From Myxococcus eversor (GTDB taxonomy: Bacteria; Myxococcota; Myxococcia; Myxococcales; Myxococcaceae), in contig NZ_JAAIXY010000024.1 in NCBI RefSeq assembly GCF_010894455.1, forward strand, positions 62,001 to 126,000: a DNA stretch of 64,000 nt. Reading direction: 5' to 3'. The translations under genes were made by a program, and so were the position numbers. Below, in pieces: positions 40,703-50,857 of this stretch (within the stretch, counting starts at the first letter, position 1; the number at the start of each line of letters is the position of its first letter). A model generated the notes under the pieces. It saw nothing but the letters and a program-made list of their open reading frames with translations, made no database searches and was not told the DNA's origin.

Positions 40703-41614
40703 TCAGTGGGCGCCCGCGGCCTTGCGGCGCGTGCGGGTCCGGATGATGACCGCGACGAGGTTGAGGGCGAACGTCAACAGCAGCAGCACCAGCACCGTCG
40801 AGTAGAGCAGCGGGCGCGTGGCCTCCACGTCCGGTGACTGGGTGGCCATCACATACGTGTGGTAGCCCAGGTGCATGAACTGGGAGTTGAGGTGGGTGGG
40901 CAGGTCCGGCAGGAAGTAGGCCGCGCCGGTGAAGAGGATGGGCGCGACTTCGCCCGCGCCTCGGGAGATGGCGAGCACCGCGCCGGTGAGGATGCCCGGC
41001 AGCGCGCCCGGGAGCACCACCCGCCCCAGTGTCTGGGACTGGGTGGCCCCCAGCGCCAGGCTCGCGGTGCGGTGGTCCATGGGAACCGCGCGCAGCGCCT
41101 CCTCGGTGGAGACGATGACGACGGGCAGGGTCAGCACGGCCAAGGTCAGCGCGGCCCAGAGGATGCCGGGCTGCGCCCAGTACATCTCCTCGTGGCCCAG
41201 CGCCCGGTCCATGCCCTGGCCCACGAAGAGGATGAAGAAGCCCAGGCCGAACAGGCCGAAGACGATGGAGGGCACGCCCGCCAGATTGACGACCGCCACG
41301 CGGACGAAGCGGGCGAAGAGCGAGTTCGGAGGCGCGTACTCGTGGAGGTACACCGCCGTCAGCACGCCCACCGGCATCACCGCCACGGTCATCAGCAGGG
41401 TGAGGGCGGCGGTGCCGAAGATGGCGGGGAAGATGCCGCCCCCCATCATCCCGTCCTCGGGCGGCTTGGAGAGGAACGTCCAGGTGACGCCGCCAGCTCC
41501 GTGCTCCGCGACGTTGAAGAGGATGATGGCCAGCATCGCGATGATGATGAAGGCGGCGAGGCCGGTGAGCGACGTGAGCGCGAGCCCCACGGCGCGGCGG
41601 GTGTTGGGCGTCAC
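40703..41614 (-). CDS. pstA: Phosphate ABC transporter permease PstA
   Basis: 303 residues from a GTG that overlaps the pstC stop (GTGA). Six membrane segments are seen, plus the coupling loop [22 protein letters not shown]. That loop is the EAA-like motif that contacts Pst[18 protein letters not shown] is typical of PstA. Translationally coupled to pstC. Confidence 0.95.
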   Translation of the reverse strand: MTPNTRRAVGLALTSLTGLAAFIIIAMLAIILFNVAEHGAGGVTWTFLSKPPEDGMMGGGIFPAIFGTAALTLLMTVAVMPVGVLTAVYLHEYAPPNSLFARFVRVAVVNLAGVPSIVFGLFGLGFFILFVGQGMDRALGHEEMYWAQPGILWAALTLAVLTLPVVIVSTEEALRAVPMDHRTASLALGATQSQTLGRVVLPGALPGILTGAVLAISRGAGEVAPILFTGAAYFLPDLPTHLNSQFMHLGYHTYVMATQSPDVEATRPLLYSTVLVLLLLTFALNLVAVIIRTRTRRKAAGAH

Positions 41615-42618
41615 GAGGCACCTCCCGTCAGCTTGCGGACGACCCGCCGGGTCCACGTGGACGCGATGAGGTTGAGCACGAAGGTGAAGATGAAGAGCTG
41701 CACGCCGATGAAGAACAGGAGCGAGTAGTGGGGGCTGCCCACCACGACTTCGCCCATCTCCGCGGCGATGGTCGCCGACAAGGAGCGCGCCGAATCTCCG
41801 AGGCTCCAGGAGATGACGTCCGCGTTGCCGGAGGCCATGAGGACAATCATCGTCTCGCCGATGGCGCGGCCGAACCCGAGCACACACGCGGCGAGGATGC
41901 CGGGCGCGGCCGCGGGGAGAACCACCTTCCACGCGGTCTCCCAGGGCGTGGCGCCCAGGGCCAGGGACGCCTCGCGGTAGCTGCGTGGCACCGCGGTGAG
42001 CGCGTCTTCCGACACGGTGAAGATGACGGGGACGATGGCGAGCGCCAGTCCCAGGCCCGCCAGCATGGCGTTGAGCGGCCGGTCGAAGCCGAGCGCCTCC
42101 TTCACCACCGTGGACATGACCATGAGGGCGAAGAAGCCCAGGACGACGGAGGGGATGCCCGCGAGCAGTTCGATGACGGGCTTGAGCAGTTCGCGCAGGC
42201 GGCGGGGCGCGAACTCCGCGGCGAACAGCGCGCCGAAGACGCCCAGGGGGACGGCCACCAGCATGGAGACCACCGTCGTCTTCAGCGTGCCGACGAACAG
42301 CGGAATCATGCTGACCTTGGGAATCTTCGACACCGGCTGCCAGCGGAAGGGCGGCCTGCCCGGTGCCACGTCCTGGGCCAGGAACATCTTGGAGAGGCTG
42401 GCCTCGTGGCGGGCCTCCGGCTCCGTGAAGAGCGCGAGGGCCTCCTTCGCCACGAAGATGATGATGAGGATGAGCGCCGCGATGCCGGTGAAGGCCATCA
42501 GGGTGATGAACCCCGCGATGACCTTCTCCCGGAGCTGACGCCGCCGCGCGGCCGGAGACAGCAACGGTGCGACGAGCGGCTGAGTGAGACCCTGCTCCAT
42601 GATGGCCTGTCTATCCAT
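41611..42618 (-). CDS. pstC: Phosphate ABC transporter permease PstC
   Basis: 335 residues with six membrane segments and an extended cytoplasmic N-terminus. The EAA-like loop is [22 protein letters not shown], followed by [19 protein letters not shown], as in PstC. A large periplasmic loop (about residues 65-110) precedes [16 protein letters not shown]. Confidence 0.95.
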   Translation of the reverse strand: MDRQAIMEQGLTQPLVAPLLSPAARRRQLREKVIAGFITLMAFTGIAALILIIIFVAKEALALFTEPEARHEASLSKMFLAQDVAPGRPPFRWQPVSKIPKVSMIPLFVGTLKTTVVSMLVAVPLGVFGALFAAEFAPRRLRELLKPVIELLAGIPSVVLGFFALMVMSTVVKEALGFDRPLNAMLAGLGLALAIVPVIFTVSEDALTAVPRSYREASLALGATPWETAWKVVLPAAAPGILAACVLGFGRAIGETMIVLMASGNADVISWSLGDSARSLSATIAAEMGEVVVGSPHYSLLFFIGVQLFIFTFVLNLIASTWTRRVVRKLTGGAS

Positions 42619-42636
42619 AGTGGCTCGGGTCCTCTC

Positions 42637-42652
42637 GTGACATTCGTGTGAC
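42637..42652 (-). promoter_or_regulatory. Pho-box-like repeat between pstS and pstC
   Basis: On the minus strand GTCAC-N6-GTCAC gives two half-sites with an 11-base period, the spacing of PhoB boxes. It sits in the 42-base gap between pstS and pstC. It may act as an internal PhoB site for the permease genes. Confidence 0.45.
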
Positions 42653-42660
42653 GGGAGACT

Positions 42661-43482
42661 TCACTTCACCGGGAAGTAGCCGACCTTCGTGACGACGGCC
42701 TGTCCTTCGGGGGACAGCGCGTAGTCGATGAACGTCTTGGCATCCCCGGAGGGCTTGTTGCGCAGGTAGAAGTACAAGTCACGTGACAAGGGGTACTTGC
42801 CCGTCTTGATGTTCTCGGCCGTGGGGGCGATGTCCTCGTTGCCCTTCTTGATCTTCAGCTCCTTGATGCCCTTGGCGTACGCGGCGCCGCCGTAGCCGAT
42901 GCTGTTCTTCTCCTTGGCGACGGCGTTCACCACCGCGGCGGTGCCGGGCAGCGTCTGCGCGGAGGCCGCGTAGTCGTCGCCGTCCAGGACGTGGTCCTTG
43001 ACGAAGACGTAGGTGCCGGAGGAGTTCTCGCGCGAGTAGATGATGATGGGCGCGTCGGGGCCGCCGAGCTGCTTCCAGTTGGTGATGTCCCCCACGTAGA
43101 TGCCCTTGAGCTGCTCCACGGTGAGCGCCGTCACGGGGTTGCCCTCGTTGACGTAGAAGGTGACGCCGTCCTTGGCCACGGGGATTTCCACGCCGGTGGT
43201 GTTGTAGCGGGCGCGCAGCTTCTGCTTCTCCGCGTCCTTGATTTCACGGCTGGACATGGCGATCTCCGTGGTGCCGTTCTGGAGCGCCGCGAGGCCCACG
43301 CCGGAGCCGCCACCGGTGACTTGTACCTTGGTGGCGGGTGTCTTCTTCATGAACTCCTCGGCCCATCGCTGCCCGAGGATGACCATCGTGTCCGAGCCCT
43401 TCACGGTGACGTTGCCCGCATGGGCGGAGAGCGGGAGGGCGAGCAGCAACCCGATGACCAGTGAACCGAAAATTGCCTTCAT
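42661..43482 (-). CDS. pstS: Phosphate-binding protein PstS
   Basis: 273 residues with a clear signal peptide (LVIGLLLALPLSAHA). Mature motifs GSDTMVILGQRWAEEF, GGGSGVGLAAL, SSREIKDAE and RENSSGTY correspond to the phosphate-contact loops of PstS. It is the periplasmic receptor for the PstCAB transporter and is the first gene of the operon after the porin. Confidence 0.95.
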   Translation of the reverse strand: MKAIFGSLVIGLLLALPLSAHAGNVTVKGSDTMVILGQRWAEEFMKKTPATKVQVTGGGSGVGLAALQNGTTEIAMSSREIKDAEKQKLRARYNTTGVEIPVAKDGVTFYVNEGNPVTALTVEQLKGIYVGDITNWKQLGGPDAPIIIYSRENSSGTYVFVKDHVLDGDDYAASAQTLPGTAAVVNAVAKEKNSIGYGGAAYAKGIKELKIKKGNEDIAPTAENIKTGKYPLSRDLYFYLRNKPSGDAKTFIDYALSPEGQAVVTKVGYFPVK

Positions 43483-43530
43483 GGCGGATTCAGCTCCAGC
43501 GAAGTGGTGAAGTTGGAAGGAAGGTAGGGC

Positions 43531-44802
43531 CTAGTAGCGGGCCTGCATCTGGAAGGTGAAGAGGTTGTCGTGCGGGTCCTTGGCATCGTCCGGATGGGCC
43601 GTCATGGGCATCTCGTACGCCGCGGTGACCTTGAGGTTCTCTCCGAAGTAGTGGAGGACGGCGACGGCCAGGGTGCCCACGGAGTTGTTGCTCGCGGGAC
43701 GTCCCTCTGACGCGCTGTTCTTGCGTCCATTCTCCGGGTCGAAGAAGTCGTAGCGCACGGCCACCGCGTCCGACAGGCCCACGTTCTGGACAATCAGGCC
43801 GTACCAGCCGCTGGCGGGCACGCCGGGCTGCTCCACCTTCACGTCCCCGGAGCTCTTCCAGTACGACTTGCCGGTGATGTACTCGCCCTTGATGGCCGTC
43901 GCGCCCAGGGGGAGGACATCCAGGTAGAGCTGCGCGTCCAGCGCCACGCGGTCTCTCGTGTGTGCCTTGCGGAAGGTGTCCGAGGGGCCCTTGGTGATGG
44001 TGTGGCCGTACCAGCCGGAGACGCCGCCGGACAGCCAGCCCAGGTCGAAGCCCGCGCGGCCGATGACGTCCTTCTCCTTGTCGTTGTCCACGCCGACGGA
44101 GCCCTGGTTGAAGATGCCGTCGCCGTCGAAGAGGCCCGCGGCGACGTTGACCTTCCCCTCGAGGAAGGTGCCGGCGAACTTGACGCCGCGGTCCCGCTCG
44201 TCGGGCAGGAAGGCGCGCACGACGCGGGTGCGCTCGGGAATCTCGCGGTCGGCGGAGGACTGCACGGCCTCGTAGCCGAAGGGCCACTTCATCTGGCCCA
44301 GGGTGAGGCCGGCCTGCTGGTGGGTGCCGGGGATGAAGAGGGTGGCCTCGGCGTCGCGCACGGTGACGAACGGAGCGGTGGGCACCGCGTCGATCTGGAG
44401 CATCATCTGCGCCCAGTCCGTGGTGTAGGTCGTCTTGATGCGGCCCCGGCGCACGGCGAAGCGGCTGAAGCCGCCCACGCCCGTCTCGTCCAGGCTCTGC
44501 TGGTACTGGTAGCGCGCCTGGACGTAGCCGGAGATCTTCAGCTTCTTGAGGGAGATGAGGTCGTTCTTCGTCTCGACGTTCTGCTCCTCGAGGGCGGCGA
44601 CCTTGCCCTCGGCGTTCGTCATGCGCTCGTCCAGGTCCGCGTCGGCGGGCGCGGCGTCGGCGGGGGGCACCTGCGTGGTCGCGCCTTCATCGGACGTGGG
44701 GACCTGGGGGGCGGGCTGCTCGACGGGCGCGGTGGGTTCCTGGGCCCGGGCGAGGGCCGGGCTCAGGGAGAGGGTGACGACCGCGGTGACGAGTGGACGC
44801 AT
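43531..44802 (-). CDS. Phosphate-selective porin (OprO/OprP family)
   Basis: 423 residues from the ATG at 44802. The signal peptide ends ALARA. A linker with a coiled coil (about 60-85, ERMTNAEGKVAALEEQNVE) leads to the barrel, starting KISGYVQARYQYQ. Barrel strands end in FQMQARY, with the aromatic C-terminal residue needed for outer-membrane assembly. FAVRRGRIK and PFGYEAVQSS are typical of OprO/OprP. The place upstream of pstS makes phosphate uptake its likely job. Confidence 0.85.
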   Translation of the reverse strand: MRPLVTAVVTLSLSPALARAQEPTAPVEQPAPQVPTSDEGATTQVPPADAAPADADLDERMTNAEGKVAALEEQNVETKNDLISLKKLKISGYVQARYQYQQSLDETGVGGFSRFAVRRGRIKTTYTTDWAQMMLQIDAVPTAPFVTVRDAEATLFIPGTHQQAGLTLGQMKWPFGYEAVQSSADREIPERTRVVRAFLPDERDRGVKFAGTFLEGKVNVAAGLFDGDGIFNQGSVGVDNDKEKDVIGRAGFDLGWLSGGVSGWYGHTITKGPSDTFRKAHTRDRVALDAQLYLDVLPLGATAIKGEYITGKSYWKSSGDVKVEQPGVPASGWYGLIVQNVGLSDAVAVRYDFFDPENGRKNSASEGRPASNNSVGTLAVAVLHYFGENLKVTAAYEMPMTAHPDDAKDPHDNLFTFQMQARY

Positions 44803-44873
44803 CAAGGAGGGTTTCGGGAGGGTCACGAAACTGGCTTCTAGGTAACGACCGTGGCCGTTTCAGGTCCGTTGTG

Positions 44874-44895
44874 TGACATCCGCGTCACGATGTCA
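44874..44895. promoter_or_regulatory. TGACATC-N8-GATGTCA dyad before the porin gene
   Basis: A perfect 7-base inverted repeat with TGTCA/TGACA cores lies between the stop of the PhoB-like gene and the porin start. It could be a PhoB-type operator for the porin-pst operon or a weak hairpin. The 11-base direct-repeat spacing of a classic Pho box is not seen here. Confidence 0.4.
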
Positions 44896-45582
44896 GTGGG
44901 TGGGGTCCACGATGCGGTAGCCGACGCCGCGCACCGTCTCCAGCAGGTTGCGCGCGGGGCCCAGCTTGTCGCGCAGGCGCATGACGTGGGTGTCGATGGT
45001 GCGCGTCTCCAGCGAGGAGGACAGCCCCCAGACCTCTTCGAGGAGCTGCTCGCGCGTCTGGACGCGGCCCGTGCGCGTCATGAGGTGCCCCAGCAGGCGG
45101 AACTCCAGCGCGGTGAGGGGGATCTCCTTCTCCTCGACGTAGAAGCGGTGCGCGGCCAGATCCAGCTTGAGGGCGCCCAGGGCGAGGGGCGCGGCCTGGG
45201 GGGACTGGGGCGCGGCCCCTCGACGGAGGATGGCCTTGAGGCGCAGCACCAGCTCCCGGACGCTGAAGGGTTTGACGACATAGTCGTCAGCGCCGACCTC
45301 GAAGCCTCGGACGCGGTCCGCCTCCTCGCCCTTGGCGGTGAGCATGACGATGAGGGTTTCGCGGGAATGGGTTCCAGCGCGAAGCTGCCGGCAGACATCG
45401 ATGCCGGACATGTCGGGGAGCATCAGGTCCAACAGGACCAGCTCCGGCGGGCGCTCGCGAGCGGCGACGAGCGCCGTTTCACCTGTTGCCGCGAGCTGGG
45501 TGGAGAAGCCCGCGTCGCGCAGGTTGAAGTCGATGAGGTGAGCGAGGTCGGGTTCGTCGTCGACGATGAGGACGTGGGCCAT
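44893..45582 (-). CDS. phoB: PhoB-like OmpR-family response regulator next to pst
   Basis: 229 residues from the ATG at 45582. The receiver has VLIVDDEPD, LLDLMLPD (Asp52), MLTAKG and YVVKPFS. The winged-helix DNA-binding domain (about 130-227) has LTALEFRLLGHLM and RTIDTHVMRLRDKLG. No kinase gene is adjacent; the closest PhoR is at 56069-57424, which has its own PhoB paralogue. Location directly upstream of porin-pst makes phosphate control the likely role. Confidence 0.85.
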   Translation of the reverse strand: MAHVLIVDDEPDLAHLIDFNLRDAGFSTQLAATGETALVAARERPPELVLLDLMLPDMSGIDVCRQLRAGTHSRETLIVMLTAKGEEADRVRGFEVGADDYVVKPFSVRELVLRLKAILRRGAAPQSPQAAPLALGALKLDLAAHRFYVEEKEIPLTALEFRLLGHLMTRTGRVQTREQLLEEVWGLSSSLETRTIDTHVMRLRDKLGPARNLLETVRGVGYRIVDPTH

Positions 45583-46099
45583 GGCGGGCCGGAGTCTGCG
45601 CGTCTCGATTTCCATGCACGTGACGCGTTTGCAACGATTGTGTGATGAAGGCCCAGGGCGGACAGGCTGGCGTGCGCGTGCACCCCGCGCGCGCTCCCAG
45701 GAGAAGGTGACCGTCCACTTCCGTCATGAGGCACCACCAGATGGCGAGGGAGGAGGCCCGCGGCCCGGGTGTCCCTTGCGGGCGAGACGTCGCTGAGACA
45801 TTTATGAAAACCAGACGTGTCGGGGTGCTGCGGGCTCGGGGTGCGGGCTTGTCTGGTGTTTGGTCGATGAATCGGGCTGTTTCGATGTCTGGAAAGAGAG
45901 GGGCCGGGGGAGGACGCGCCAGGTACCCGGGGACGACGCGCCTTGTGCCTGGGTACGAGTCCTCTGTGGGGTGACGGACTCCGGCCCTCCTGAAGTGTTC
46001 AGGGGGTAACAGCAGCCATGGGGGGATGGGGATGTGTCATATTGCTCACGGGTTGCCAGTGACTCATTTGAGAGGGATTGTGTCGATGTGAGGTGATTG
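45583..46099. other. Intergenic region with one hairpin
   Basis: A stretch of 517 bases between divergent genes holds no convincing gene. A hairpin, CCCTCCTGAA / gtg / TTCAGGGGG, lies at 45985-46006 about 95 bases before the HMG-CoA reductase start. It may be an upstream terminator or leader structure. GTACCC and GGGTAC also pair around 45923-45956. Confidence 0.4.
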
Positions 46100-47494
46100 A
46101 TGGCTGAGGAGCGGGTGGATACCCAAGGTGCTCGTGGCAATGAGTCGAATCAGTCGGTATTTTCCGGCTTTCATCGGCTGTCGTTGGAGGAGCGGCGCGA
46201 GCGCCTGGGCGTCGGGCTGGGGCTCGATACGGAAGCGCTGGAAGGGCTCACCGGGGAGCAGGGGCTGTCCATGGAGGCGGCCCTATCGATGGTGGAGAAC
46301 GCGGTGGGGCTCTTCAGCCTGCCACTGGGGCTGGGGCTGCACCTGAAGGTCAACGGGCGGGAGTACGCGGTGCCCATGGTGGTGGAGGAGCCGTCGGTCA
46401 TCGCGGCGGCCTCCTTCGCGTCGAAGCTGGTGGGCGCGGCGGGAGGCTTCATCGCGGACGCGGACCCGTCGATGATGATTGGTCAGATTCAAGTCGCCCG
46501 CTTCGGTCCGCCGAGCTTCGCCATGGCGCGCATCCTGGAGGCGCGCACGGAGCTGCTGGCGCTGGCCAATGGCCTGCACCCGAGCCTGGAGCGCCGTGGG
46601 GGCGGTGCCCGGGACGTGGAGGTCCGGCTGCTGCCGCCACCCGAGGGGCCCGGCATGGAGCCGCTGCTGGTGGTGCACGTGCACGTCGACACGCAGGAGG
46701 CCATGGGCGCCAACCTGGTGAACACGATGATGGAGGGGCTGGCGCCCCGCATCGAGCAGCTCACCGGGGGCAAGGTCTACCTGCGCATCCTCTCCAACCT
46801 GTCGGACCGGCGGCTGGCCCGGGCGCGCTGCTCGATTCCCGAGCGGGCGCTGGCGGACTTCGGCTTGAGCGGCGGTGAGGTCGCCGAGGGCGTCGTCCAG
46901 GCGAGCCGCTTCGCGCTGGCGGACCCGTACCGCGCCGCGACGCACAACAAGGGCATCATGAACGGCATCGACGCGGTGGCGCTCGCCACCGGGCAGGACT
47001 GGCGCGCCATCGAGGCGGGCGCGCATGCCTATGCGGCTCGTGGGGGACGGTATGGCCCGCTGTCGGTGTGGCGCCGGGAGGCGGGCCACCTCGTGGGCGA
47101 AATCCAGTTGCCGCTGGCGCTGGGCACGGTGGGGGGCTCGCTGCTGCTGCATCCTGGCGTGCAGGCCGCGTTCAAGGCGCTGGGACATCCCTCCGTGCGG
47201 GAGCTGGCGTGCATCTTCGCGTCGGTGGGGCTCGCGCAGAACCTGGCGGCGATTCGCGCGCTGGGCTCGGTGGGCATCCAGCGCGGCCACATGGCGCTGC
47301 ACGCGCGCACGGTGGCGTCGAGCGTCGGCGCGCCGCCGGAGTGGGTGGAGGCCATCGCCGCGCTGCTCGTCCAGGAGGGCGAGGTGAAGGTGGACCGGGC
47401 GAGGCAGGTGTTGGACCGGATGCGCGGTGGCGGAGAGACGGTGACGCTGACGCCGTCCGCGCTGCGCACGGGGCTCCAGGACGAAATCGAGTAG
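46100..47494 (+). CDS. mvaA: Hydroxymethylglutaryl-CoA reductase, class II (degradative type)
   Basis: 464 residues from the ATG at 46100. The class II pattern is clear: an early LSLEERRERLG segment, MVENAVGLFSLPLGLGLHL (catalytic Glu), IADADPSMMIGQIQ, HNKGIMNGIDAVALATGQDWRAIEAG (catalytic Lys and Asp) and GHMALHART (catalytic His). It interconverts HMG-CoA and mevalonate. In bacteria the class II enzyme may serve mevalonate synthesis or breakdown; myxobacteria use mevalonate for isoprenoids. It is not clustered with other pathway genes here. Confidence 0.92.
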   Translation: MAEERVDTQGARGNESNQSVFSGFHRLSLEERRERLGVGLGLDTEALEGLTGEQGLSMEAALSMVENAVGLFSLPLGLGLHLKVNGREYAVPMVVEEPSVIAAASFASKLVGAAGGFIADADPSMMIGQIQVARFGPPSFAMARILEARTELLALANGLHPSLERRGGGARDVEVRLLPPPEGPGMEPLLVVHVHVDTQEAMGANLVNTMMEGLAPRIEQLTGGKVYLRILSNLSDRRLARARCSIPERALADFGLSGGEVAEGVVQASRFALADPYRAATHNKGIMNGIDAVALATGQDWRAIEAGAHAYAARGGRYGPLSVWRREAGHLVGEIQLPLALGTVGGSLLLHPGVQAAFKALGHPSVRELACIFASVGLAQNLAAIRALGSVGIQRGHMALHARTVASSVGAPPEWVEAIAALLVQEGEVKVDRARQVLDRMRGGGETVTLTPSALRTGLQDEIE

Positions 47495-47609
47495 GCCGCT
47501 CGTCCGGGGGAAGGGGAGGGGCACCCGCGCGCGGAGGATCCCGGCGCCGCCGCGTGTTCTGGTTCCCACCCGCCTTGGGGCTGTGCCACAACGGCGGGGT
47601 GAGCACCCC

Positions 47610-49282
47610 ATGACTCCGCCTGACCCGCACTCCCCGCCGCCCTCGTCCTCACCCCTGCGCACCCTGCCGGTGCCCACGCTGACCCCCACGCCGGGCGAGC
47701 TGGCGCAGACGCAGCGGCGCGGTGGCCGCTCGGCGCTGCTCGGCCTGGGGTTGGTGGGCGTCGTGGCGCTGACGAGCCCCGTGCTCGGCTACCTGGAGGA
47801 CGTGGGCAACGCGCGCGAGGAGCTCTTGGGGCACCTGTCCAACCAGGCGCGAGTGCAGGCCGACGCCCTGGGAGTCCACCTGCTGCTGCTGGAGGCGGAG
47901 CTGGCGCGCGTGGCGGGACACCCCACGCTCTTTCCGGAGGACGGGGCGTCCCCCGCGGAGCAGGCGCTGCTCGACAGTGCCTTCTATCACTCGTCCCTCT
48001 TCTCGGAGGGCGTGGCGCTGCTCGGTCCTCGAGGCGAGCGCGTGTGGAGCGACCCGCCCGGCATGTCGCTGGGGGCCTCCCCCATCACCCGGCGCCCGTG
48101 GTTCCAGCGGATGGTGGAGCGCAAGGCGCCGACCATCGACCTCCTGGAGGGCGAGGGCGGGCCGCTGGTCGTCGCCGTGCCGATGATGAAGGAGGGCCAG
48201 CTCAAGGGCGTGCTGCTCGGCGAGGTGCGCACGGAGGCGCTGCCCACGCGCTCCACGGAGGAGACGGCGCTGTTCCTGATGGATGCGCGCGGCCGGCTGC
48301 TCCTGCCGTCGTCGCCCTTCTCCCACCAGGAGGACTTCTCCGGGGCGCTGCGCTCACTGGCGCGGGCGCCGGGGCCGCTGGTGCTGGAGGGAAACCGGCT
48401 GATGGGCGCGGCGGCGTGGGTGGGCCGCAGCGAGCTGTTGCTCGTGGTGCTCGAGGACGAGGAGTCCGCCACGGCCGGGCTGCGCTCGCGCTTCCTGCGC
48501 CAGCTCGCCTTCCACATCGCGCTGCTCACCTGTACGCTCGGCCTGTTCCTCGTCCTGCTGCGGCATTCCTACCGCTCGCTGCTGGCCGCGGAGGAGCGGC
48601 TGCGCCGGCAGGAGACGATGGCCGCGCTGGGCACCGCCGCGGCGCTCATCGCCCATGAGGTGAAGAACGCGCTCAACGGCATCCAGGCCGCGCTGTCCGT
48701 GCTGCGCACGACGCCCGCGGGCAGCGAACTTCCCGTGAGGGGCCTGCGCTCCCAGGTGGAGCGGCTGGGGCACCTGGCCCGCTCGCTGCTCTCGTTCGGC
48801 GCGCCTCGTGCCGCGATGCGCCGTAGCTGCGAGCTGCACCTGCTGGTGGAGGAGGCGCTCCAGGCGGTGCGCATGCTGCCGGAGTCGGAGGAGGTGGAGC
48901 TGCGCACGTCGCTGGAGGAGAACCTGGCCGTCCAGGGTGACGCGGCGCTCCTCGTGTCGGCCATCGACAACCTGGTGCGCAACGCGGTGGAGGCGGGCGC
49001 CGTCGCGAAGGACACGGGCCTCAGGCCCGCTCCCTGGGTGGCGGTGAACCTGTCGCGGGACGGCGAGGAGGCGCTGCTGGTGGTGGAGGACAACGCGGGA
49101 GGCGTGGACCCCCGGCTGGAGCCCCGGCTGTGGGAGCCTTTCGCCACCGGACGCGCGAAAGGCGTGGGCCTGGGGTTGCCCATGGCGCGCACGTCCGTGG
49201 AGGCGCATGGTGGAAGCCTGACCTATACCCGCCGTCCACAGGGCAGCCTCTTCACGCTGCGGCTGCCGCTGGAGCGCATCTC

Positions 49283-49286
<4 letters not shown>
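47610..49286 (+). CDS. Sensor histidine kinase with periplasmic Cache-like domain
   Basis: 558 residues. Membrane segments at about 41-60 and 300-318 flank a periplasmic domain of 240 residues. This domain has Cache-type features (SPITRRPWFQRMVERKAPTI, LVVAVPM). The kinase core has phospho-His349 in ALIAHEVKNALNGI, DNLVRNAVEAG (N box), VEDNAGGVD and GVGLGLPM. The short HisKA is of the NtrB type, which pairs with sigma-54 regulators. It overlaps the NtrC-type gene by ATGA. Confidence 0.88.
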
Positions 49287-50626
<1,340 letters not shown>

Positions 50627-50651
50627 GGCGTCGGACGGCCCCGGCCGACGC
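50627..50651 (+). terminator. Hairpin after the NtrC-type gene
   Basis: GCGTCGG (50628-50634) pairs with CCGACGC (50645-50651) around a GC-rich loop, directly after the stop. No T tract follows, so it is a weak candidate. Confidence 0.35.
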
Positions 50652-50663
50652 GCCAGGCGGGGG

Positions 50664-50713
50664 CTTCAAGTTCCTTGCTCAAATTTCTTGAAGTCCCGCG
50701 CGGCCACTTGAAG
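50664..50713. promoter_or_regulatory. Upstream activator sites for the sigma-54 promoter
   Basis: CTTCAAG (50664), CTTGAAG (50687) and CTTGAAG (50707) form an inverted pair and a direct pair. AAGTTCCTT also repeats at 50668 and 50711. They lie 65-115 bases before the -24 box, the usual distance for enhancer-binding proteins. They are the likely sites of the NtrC-type regulator encoded just upstream. Confidence 0.6.
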
Positions 50714-50777
50714 TTCCTTTCATTGGCTGGCCGCCTCCGGGCGCCACATCTCTCCGTAAAATCATGCACTTAGGTCG

Positions 50778-50793
50778 TGGCACGGTCGTTGCC
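50778..50793 (+). promoter_or_regulatory. Sigma-54 (-24/-12) promoter of the SulP-carbonic anhydrase operon
   Basis: TGGCACGGTCGTTGCC matches the sigma-54 consensus (TGGCAC-N5-TTGC) without a mismatch in the conserved bases. Transcription would start near 50804, 54 bases upstream of the SulP ATG. The enhancer-type repeats and an enhancer-binding-protein gene lie immediately upstream. Confidence 0.85.
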
Positions 50794-50857
50794 ATGACGC
50801 ACCGCGAGACTCAGCGTGCGCCACCGTCGGTGGCGTCTTCTCGTGGAGGTGTGTGGC

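Noticed and set aside
45802-46140. A 112-codon minus-strand frame upstream of HMG-CoA reductase
   Set aside because: It runs into the HMG-CoA reductase start, has Ser/Pro/Thr-rich composition and no ribosome site.
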